Position numbers and translations under genes: made by a program
Assembly (NCBI GenBank): GCA_965208945.1
Contig: OZ242366.1
Coordinates: 4,154,001-4,218,000 of the forward strand
Length of the DNA stretch: 64,000 nucleotides
Direction: 5' to 3'
Origin: JAPPLB01 sp965208945
GTDB taxonomy: Bacteria > Acidobacteriota > Terriglobia > Bryobacterales > UBA6623
The notes under the pieces: model-generated
Database searches by the model: none
Seen by the model: the letters and a program-made list of their open reading frames with translations, nothing else
What the model was told of the DNA's origin: nothing
Shown: positions 58,401 through 64,000 of the stretch, in pieces
How positions within the stretch are numbered: the stretch's first letter is position 1
Layout of the letters: the number at the start of each line of letters is the position of its first letter

Positions 58401-60635
58401 ATGCAGGTTAGACGTCACAGTGCGTTGCTTCTGGCCCCAGCCATTCTCTTGGCGCCGGCGGTCTGTCTCCTCGCCGCCTCGTCGGCGCACTGGGCATTCC
58501 AGCCGCTCGAACGTCCCGAGAAACCCGTCGTCGAAGATTCCTCGTGGGTCAGCAATCCGATCGACCACTTCGTTCTGGCAAGACTGGAGCAGCAGGGTAT
58601 CGCTCCCTCGCCCGAAGCCGCGAAAACCACGCTGATTCGCCGCGTCCATCTCGACTTGATCGGCCTCCCTCCCACGCCCGCCGAAGTCGATGCCTTCTTG
58701 AGCGATGCAAGCCCCGATGCTTACGGCAGCCTGCTCGACCGGTTGCTCGATTCGCCCCACTACGGCGAGAAGTGGGGACGTCACTGGCTCGACCTTGCCC
58801 GCTACGCGGACAGCCACGGTTTTCGCGGTGACCCCTTGCGGCCGCACGCCTGGCGTTATCGCGACTGGGTCATCAATGCGCTCAATGCGGACATGCCCTT
58901 CGATCGGTTCACGATCGAGCAGATGGCGGGCGACCTGCTCCCGAACCGCACCACGGAGCAGCACGTAGCCACCGGCTTCCATCGCAACACGCCCACGAAT
59001 ACCGAAGGGGGCTCGGATCCCGAAGAATGGCGTGTCGAGCAGGTCGTCAACCGCGTGAATACCGTGGGGACGGTCTGGCTTGGGCTCACCGTCGGTTGCG
59101 CCCAGTGTCACGACCACAAGTACGACCCCATCACGCAGAAGCAGTACTACGAATTGTTCGCGTTCTTCAACGACGCCGAAGAGGTCGACATCGATGCGCC
59201 TCTCTCCGGCGAGCGCGGCCCGTACTACGAGGCGCTCCCGAATTACCGGCGCGAGCGTGAACGCTTGCTGCGCGAGGCCGGCGTCTTCGATGTCAAACCG
59301 CCTTGGGAAAAGAAGCTTCTCTATCACGCTGACAACCCGGGCGAGTCGGCGCCTTGGGACATAACCTTCGACGAGTTGCGCACGGCCATCGACCTCGGCG
59401 AAACCATCCTCCGCACGCCGCCCGCGGAGCGCACCGTCAAGTGGGAGAAGCGCCTGACGCGATTCTTCATCTATGAATACGAGCGCGTTCTCACCAAGGA
59501 CGAGTGGGAAAAGCTGGACTTCGTTACGCTGCGGGAACGACTTGATGCGCTGGACAGATCCCTGCCGCCGTTCAGTGAAGCGCAGGCCATACATGTCGAA
59601 AGGAATCCCCGAAAAACGCACGTGTTGCTGCGGGGCAGCTATAAGGACTTCGGTATCGAAGTGCAGCCCGGCGTTCCCGATTGGCTTCACGGCTCCCGTG
59701 CCGGCGGGCGTCTCGACCGCATCGACTTGGGGCGCTGGCTGGTCTCCGATGACAACCCGCTGACCTGGCGCGTCACGGTCAATCGCATCTGGCAGGAGCT
59801 TTTTGGGCGGGGCCTCGTGGCAACGTCGGAGGACTTCGGCGCGCAAGGGGAGAAGCCCTCACATCCCGAGCTGCTCGACTGGCTGGCCTCCGAGTTCAAC
59901 GAAACGCAGAGCTTCAAGCAAATCATCCGAACGATCATGATGTCGTCCGCGTATCGTCAGTCGTCGAATGCGCGGCCGGACCTCATCGAGCACGATCCCG
60001 GCAATGCGCTCGTTGCGCGCCAGGGGCGCTTCCGTCTTCCCGCCGAGTTGATTCGCGACTCCGCGATGGCGGTCAGCGGCCTGCTCTATCCGAAGATCGG
60101 CGGCAGGAGCATTCGCCCGCCGCGTCCGTCCGGCGCCACGCGTATGGGGAGCACCGGCGGCAGGTGGAAGCTCAGTCAGGGCCGCGATCGCTACCGCCGC
60201 GGGCTCTACATACAGTTTCACCGTATTGAGCCCTATCCGCAGCTCGCCAACTTCGACATGCCGGGCAGCTATGAGGCAGCCTGCCGCCGCCGCCGTTCCA
60301 ATACGCCCCTGCAGGCGTTGAACCTGCTCAACGACGCGGTGTTCATCGAGGCTGCCCGGTCGCTGGCCTTTCGCACTCTCGCTGAGGCGGAGGGGGACGC
60401 CGACCGCATCCGTTTCGCGTTCCGCCTCTGCTTGGCGCGCGATCCTGACCCGCTTGAGACCGATTGGCTCAGCACCTCGTTCGATCGCCAGAAGAAGATC
60501 CTCGAACAGGACCCGGAGCGCGCCGAGACACTGTTCCCGCTCGAGATGGCGGGCGTGAACCGGCTGGAGGGCGCGGCGTGGGTTGGCCTGGGCAGCGTGC
60601 TGCTGAACCTGGACGAGTTCATCACAAGGGAGTAG
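58401..60635 (+). CDS. DUF1549/DUF1553 protein lacking the N-terminal cytochrome c domain
   Basis: 744 residues. A signal peptide (RRHSALLLAPAILLAPAVCLLAAS) leads directly into the DUF1549 start HWAFQPLERPEKP, so the PSCyt1 domain found in the three paralogues is missing. DUF1549: TTLIRRVHLDLIGLPPTPAEVD, HYGEKWGRHWLDLARYADSHG, and the internal haem motif CAQCHDHKYDPI. DUF1553: PLTWRVTVNRIWQELFGRGLV and RSNTPLQALNLLNDAVFIEAAR. The ATG at 58401 is part of the terminal repeat of a degraded element (ATGCAGG), so the native start was probably lost or replaced. The DUF1501 partner follows 17 bases after the stop. Confidence 0.86.
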   Translation: MQVRRHSALLLAPAILLAPAVCLLAASSAHWAFQPLERPEKPVVEDSSWVSNPIDHFVLARLEQQGIAPSPEAAKTTLIRRVHLDLIGLPPTPAEVDAFLSDASPDAYGSLLDRLLDSPHYGEKWGRHWLDLARYADSHGFRGDPLRPHAWRYRDWVINALNADMPFDRFTIEQMAGDLLPNRTTEQHVATGFHRNTPTNTEGGSDPEEWRVEQVVNRVNTVGTVWLGLTVGCAQCHDHKYDPITQKQYYELFAFFNDAEEVDIDAPLSGERGPYYEALPNYRRERERLLREAGVFDVKPPWEKKLLYHADNPGESAPWDITFDELRTAIDLGETILRTPPAERTVKWEKRLTRFFIYEYERVLTKDEWEKLDFVTLRERLDALDRSLPPFSEAQAIHVERNPRKTHVLLRGSYKDFGIEVQPGVPDWLHGSRAGGRLDRIDLGRWLVSDDNPLTWRVTVNRIWQELFGRGLVATSEDFGAQGEKPSHPELLDWLASEFNETQSFKQIIRTIMMSSAYRQSSNARPDLIEHDPGNALVARQGRFRLPAELIRDSAMAVSGLLYPKIGGRSIRPPRPSGATRMGSTGGRWKLSQGRDRYRRGLYIQFHRIEPYPQLANFDMPGSYEAACRRRRSNTPLQALNLLNDAVFIEAARSLAFRTLAEAEGDADRIRFAFRLCLARDPDPLETDWLSTSFDRQKKILEQDPERAETLFPLEMAGVNRLEGAAWVGLGSVLLNLDEFITRE

Positions 60636-60652
60636 ACTGCGAGGCAACGATA

Positions 60653-62089
60653 GTGACCTTCGACGACTTCGCCTGCGTTCAGTCTCGCCGGCGCTTCCTG
60701 CAAAGCGTTACCGCCGGAGTGAGTACGGCTGCCCTGGCGCATTTGCTGGGCGTCGAAGGTCGCACGGCCGCAACCGGCCTGCCCAATACCGATCCGATGG
60801 CCCCCAGGGCGCCGCATTATGAGCCCAGGGCCAAGAGCGTCATCTTGCTCTACACGTCGGGCGGCGTCAGCCAACTCGACGCCTTCGACCCCAAACCGGG
60901 ACTGCGGAAGTGGCACGGCAAGCCGCTTCCGCCATCGATGACCAAGGACCTCAAGCTCGCCTTCATCAAGCCGAACGCCAAGATCATGGCCAGCAACGCG
61001 CGCTTCGGCAGGCACGGCCAAAGCGGCATGGAGTTCTCCGGGCTGGTCCCCAATCTGGCTGCCTGCGCCGACGACATCTGCATGATCCGCTCGATGAACA
61101 CCGAGGCGTTCAATCACGATCCCGGCGTGCTGCTGTTGACCACCGGCCATACGCAGTTCGGCCGGCCTTCCATGGGCGCTTGGGCGACCTACGGACTGGG
61201 CAGCGAGTCACAGGACCTGCCGGGCTTCGTCGTGATGGGTTCGGGCAATGGCCCCAACGGCGGCTCGAACATCTGGGGCAACGGGTTCCTGCCCTCTTCG
61301 TATCAGGGAACGCGTTTCCGCACGTCCGGCGAACCCATTCTCTATCTGTCGAATCACGACGGTGTGAGCAGCGAGTTGCAGCGGGCGCGTCTGGATGCGA
61401 TCCGCCGGCTCAATCAGAAGCGTTTTCAAGACACCGGCGACCTCGAAATCGCGGCGCGCATCAACTCCTACGAGCTGGCGTTCCGCATGCAAGCGGCCGC
61501 TCCCGAGCTGCTCGACTTCTCGAACGAACCCGAGTACATCCTCGATTCCTATGGTGTCAACAAGGAGCCGACGCACGCCTATGCGACGAACTGCCTGCTC
61601 GCGCGGCGCATGGTCGAGCGCGGCGTGCGATTCGTCATGTTGACGCACGGTAATTGGGACGCGCACAAGGAAATCGACAAGAACCATGGCGAGAACTTCG
61701 CAATCGTCGACCGCCCGACGGCGGCGCTCGTCAAAGATCTCAAGCAGCGCGGGTTGCTCGACAGTACGCTTGTCATCTGGAGCAGCGAGTTCGGCCGTAC
61801 TCCCATGATTCAACTCGACCGCGACGATGAAGCAGCGGGCCGCGACCACCACCCCGATTGCTACAGTCTTTGGCTGGCCGGCGGCGGGACCAAGCCGGGC
61901 GTAGTCGTCGGTGAGACCGACGACATTGGACTCAAGACGGTCAAGGATCAAGTCCACGTCCACGATCTGCAGGCGACGATCCTGCACTGCCTCGGGTTTG
62001 ATCATGAACGGCTCACCTACCGGCACATGGGGCGCGACTTCCGCTTGACGGACGTGGGAGGAAAGGTAGTCGACAAGCTATTGGCCTGA
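60653..62089 (+). CDS. DUF1501 domain protein, exported
   Basis: 478 residues from GTG 60653; the open frame extends back to 60464 but overlaps the upstream gene. Signal: SRRRFLQSVTAGVSTAALAHLL (Tat-like). Very close in order and wording to the protein at 52803-54254: VILLYTSGGVSQLDAFDPKPGL, HTQFGRPSMGAWATYGLGSES, RRMVERGVRFVMLTHGNWDAH, LVIWSSEFGRTPMIQ, GRDHHPDCYSLWLAGGGTKPG, FDHERLTYRHMGRDFRLTDVGG. Downstream partner of the DUF1549/DUF1553 gene. It is presumably an extracytoplasmic enzyme of alkaline-phosphatase-like fold, activity unknown. Confidence 0.9.
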   Translation: MTFDDFACVQSRRRFLQSVTAGVSTAALAHLLGVEGRTAATGLPNTDPMAPRAPHYEPRAKSVILLYTSGGVSQLDAFDPKPGLRKWHGKPLPPSMTKDLKLAFIKPNAKIMASNARFGRHGQSGMEFSGLVPNLAACADDICMIRSMNTEAFNHDPGVLLLTTGHTQFGRPSMGAWATYGLGSESQDLPGFVVMGSGNGPNGGSNIWGNGFLPSSYQGTRFRTSGEPILYLSNHDGVSSELQRARLDAIRRLNQKRFQDTGDLEIAARINSYELAFRMQAAAPELLDFSNEPEYILDSYGVNKEPTHAYATNCLLARRMVERGVRFVMLTHGNWDAHKEIDKNHGENFAIVDRPTAALVKDLKQRGLLDSTLVIWSSEFGRTPMIQLDRDDEAAGRDHHPDCYSLWLAGGGTKPGVVVGETDDIGLKTVKDQVHVHDLQATILHCLGFDHERLTYRHMGRDFRLTDVGGKVVDKLLA

Positions 62090-62154
62090 AACAAATCCGG
62101 ATCAAGCGGCATTGACACTGGTGCGGTCCGCACGCGGGCGGAGGAAAGACTGGC

Positions 62155-62203
62155 AACGAAAAACGAAAAACTAGAAACTAAAAACTGACTACTAAAAACT
62201 AAT
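62155..62203 (+). repeat. A-rich 7-bp tandem array
   Basis: After GCGGGCGGAGGAAAGACTGGC comes a run with 7-bp period: AACGAAA (twice), AACTAGA, AACTAAA, AACTGAC, TACTAAA, AACTAA. The GGGCGGAGGAAA leader is the one preceding CACGARW arrays elsewhere, so this is the same architecture with a different unit. Confidence 0.6.
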
Positions 62204-62227
62204 TTGACGTCCGGTAAGAACAAGCAA

Positions 62228-64000
62228 GTGAAACAAGTCAAAAACAATTGCGCTCCGTGGCTGACGACGCTGGTGCTTCTCCTCGTTCCGATGACCGGCT
62301 TTGCCCAGCAGCGGGCGTTGCCGCCCGCTGCCGATGTGAAGGTGGACTTCGCGAAAGATATCGGGCCTCTGCTCGAGAACCGTTGTCTGGGCTGCCACAG
62401 CGCCCAGCTTCAATCGAGCGGCTTGCGGCTCGATAGCCGCGAGGCCCTGCTCACGGGGGGCTACACCGGCCCCGCGATACGGCCCGGCGACAGTGCGGGG
62501 AGCAAGTTGATCCACTTGGTGGCGGGTCTCGAAAAAGGCATCGTCATGCCGCTCGACGGAGATAGGCTGACGGCGCACCAGGTCGGGCTCCTGCGCGCCT
62601 GGATCGACCAGGGGGCCGAGTGGCCTGCTGCCCTTTCGAGCGGGTCCGTGGCTGCCGGGTCCACGGCGGCGTCGCGGCCGCGGGCAACGCATTGGGCGTT
62701 TCAGCCGATCTCCCGGCCTGGCACGCCGAACGTGAGCAGTCCCGGACGTGTGAGCAACCCGATCGACCGCTTCATCCTGGCGCGGCTCGCCAGGGAAGGG
62801 ATCGAGCCCTCTCCGGAGGCCGGCAAGCGCACGCTCGTTCGTCGACTTGGCCTCGATCTCCTGGGCCTCCCTCCCGAACCGAAAGACGTGGCTCGCTTTA
62901 TCGCCGACGAAAGCCCCGAAGCGTACGAGCGCCTCGTCGACCGTCTGCTCGAGTCGCCCCACTACGGCGAGAAATGGGCCATGCACTGGCTCGATCTCGC
63001 GCGCTACGCCGACAGCGATGGATATGAGAAAGATTACGTCCGTCCGCATGCCTGGCGCTATCGACACTGGGTCATCAATGCGCTCAACGCTGATATGTCG
63101 TTCCGTCGGTTCACGATCGAGCAGATTGCCGGCGACCTCCTGCCTGACGCGACCGTCGAGCAGAAGGTCGCGACGGGTTTCCACCGCAACACGTTGAAGA
63201 ACCGTGAAGGCGGCGTCAAAATCGAACAATTCCGTTTCGAGGAGACGGTCGATCGCGTCAACTCCGTGGGCACGGTTTGGCTTGGCCTGACCCTCGGTTG
63301 TGCCCAATGCCACGATCACAAGTACGATCCGCTCACGCAGCAGGAGTACTACAACTTCTTCGCTTTCTTTAACAACCTCGATGAGGTCGATATCGACGCG
63401 CCGCTCGCGGGTGAGATGGGTCCCTACCTGGCCGCGCTTCCCGGCTACCGCGCACAGCGCGAGGCCCTGCTGGCGGAGGCCGGAGTAGCCGAACTTCAGA
63501 CCGCCTGGGAAGAAAAGATGAAGCTGGCCCGCGCCAACCCCGGCAAGTGGACGGACTGGGATCACGCGCACGACGCTCTCCAGAAATATCTCGACGGCTC
63601 CGACCGCATCATCGACAAGCCCCCATCCGATCGGACACGGAAAGAGGTAGACGACCTCGCCGATCACTTCGTCAAGAATTACCGCCGTGTCATCACCAAA
63701 GAGCGCTACGAGGAGCTCGGCTTCGAGGAGCTGGGCAAGAAGCTCATCGCGCTCAAGGAAGATTTTCCAGCCGTCAGCGAGGCGCAGACGGTGGTTGAAA
63801 GTGATCTTCACCGCAAGTCGCACATTCACATTCGCGGCGATTGGCAGAACACCGGCAGAGGTGTCGCGGCGGACATACCCTCCTTCCTGCCGGCAGCCTA
63901 TACGGATCGAGCGTCAGAGGCCGGGCTCACTCGTCTCGACCTCGCGCGTTGGATCGTCTCGCGTGACAATCCTCTCACCGCGCGGGTCATCGTCAACCGC
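62228..64000 (+). CDS. Planctomycete-type cytochrome c / DUF1549 / DUF1553 protein (3' end beyond window)
   Basis: Open from GTG 62228 to the window edge, 591 codons with no stop. Signal peptide: KNNCAPWLTTLVLLLVPMTGFAQ. PSCyt1 carries ENRCLGCHSAQLQSSGLRLD (CxxCH); a short Ala/Ser-rich linker leads into DUF1549 (HWAFQPISRP; TLVRRLGLDLLGLPPEPKDVA; HYGEKWAMHWLDLARYADSDG; CAQCHDHKYDPL). It ends within DUF1553 at PLTARVIVNR. It is the fourth paralogue in the window and, with its cytochrome domain, matches the gene at 50176. It follows the DUF1501 gene by 138 bases, so it may start a further pair outside the window. Confidence 0.9.
   Translation, partial: MKQVKNNCAPWLTTLVLLLVPMTGFAQQRALPPAADVKVDFAKDIGPLLENRCLGCHSAQLQSSGLRLDSREALLTGGYTGPAIRPGDSAGSKLIHLVAGLEKGIVMPLDGDRLTAHQVGLLRAWIDQGAEWPAALSSGSVAAGSTAASRPRATHWAFQPISRPGTPNVSSPGRVSNPIDRFILARLAREGIEPSPEAGKRTLVRRLGLDLLGLPPEPKDVARFIADESPEAYERLVDRLLESPHYGEKWAMHWLDLARYADSDGYEKDYVRPHAWRYRHWVINALNADMSFRRFTIEQIAGDLLPDATVEQKVATGFHRNTLKNREGGVKIEQFRFEETVDRVNSVGTVWLGLTLGCAQCHDHKYDPLTQQEYYNFFAFFNNLDEVDIDAPLAGEMGPYLAALPGYRAQREALLAEAGVAELQTAWEEKMKLARANPGKWTDWDHAHDALQKYLDGSDRIIDKPPSDRTRKEVDDLADHFVKNYRRVITKERYEELGFEELGKKLIALKEDFPAVSEAQTVVESDLHRKSHIHIRGDWQNTGRGVAADIPSFLPAAYTDRASEAGLTRLDLARWIVSRDNPLTARVIVNR

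Larger units (their letters stand above)
57596..58407 (+). repeat. Composite of 7-bp arrays, 10-bp array and element right end
   Basis: No credible gene from 57518 to 58400. Contents: leader CCCCGCCAATAGTTTTCAAGA with CACGAGA-type units (57617-57640), GGCGCGCGGCGCAAGCCAGCG, more units (57686-57712), a terminator, a CACC-rich stretch, the 10-bp array, then a second, near-identical copy of the array block (58230-58345, again with GGCGCGCGGCGCAAGCCAGCG) and a degraded right end GTAGTGAGAAATGCAGG (58391-58407) followed by TTAG. Confidence 0.75.

Overview
The window looks like a chromosomal segment of an Acidobacteriota-type bacterium (Bryobacterales/Solibacter-like is my best guess; Planctomycetes are a weaker alternative). 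The reasons are several secreted DUF1549/DUF1553 proteins with planctomycete-type haem c domains, each with a DUF1501 partner; many signal-peptide-bearing sugar phosphate isomerase/epimerases and Gfo/Idh/MocA oxidoreductases; and secreted 'FPHFANGGG' repeat modules. This placement is inference; no rRNA gene or ribosomal protein is present to settle it.

Layout. 1-5636: aminotransferase end, manA, a selenocysteine tRNA, maf, an efflux membrane-fusion protein (minus) and Mn-type sodA. 5756-10616: a sugar isomerase, then an ankyrin-repeat gene broken by a 177-bp repeat, which is itself broken by an IS110/IS1111-type element, followed by an IS1380-family element. 11006-14018: hemX-hemA-hemC tetrapyrrole operon. 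14351-19754: Gfo/Idh dehydrogenase, isomerase, and an M16 zinc-protease pair (minus). 19988-26951: three tandem relatives of a secreted modular protein (one decayed, one SwmB/FN3-like, one a metzincin protease). 27826-31392: sialidase plus HAD (minus), a MoaD/ThiS-like protein plus a BNR-repeat protein. 32003-36450: phoB-phoR and gnd. 36645-64000: amidohydrolases, Gfo/Idh proteins, an MFS operon, and four DUF1549/DUF1553 genes, three of them paired with DUF1501, together suggesting scavenging of complex organic matter or glycans.

The most striking content is not the genes but a layered repeat system. A 177-bp element with ends CCTGCATTTCTCACCAC...GTGGTGAGAAATGCAGG, flanked by 4-bp CTAG or TTAA duplications, occurs about twelve times as full-length or near-full-length copies, plus many fragments and variants, all in the same orientation. 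Its ends match those of the IS1380-family element at 8892-10616, so it behaves as a non-autonomous derivative of that IS. One copy (6708-8325) split an ankyrin gene and was then entered by an IS1111-group element. The non-coding end of that element carries short segments matching both strands of the target hairpin in the 177-bp repeat, exactly what is expected of a seekRNA/bridge RNA. Related variants carry 7-bp tandem arrays (CACGARW). Copies provide stop codons (hemC, phoR) and apparently start codons (MFS transporter, one DUF1549 gene).

All calls were made by reading the sequence and supplied translations; no database search was run. Many stretches over 300 bases without a gene are built from these repeats and are described as such.
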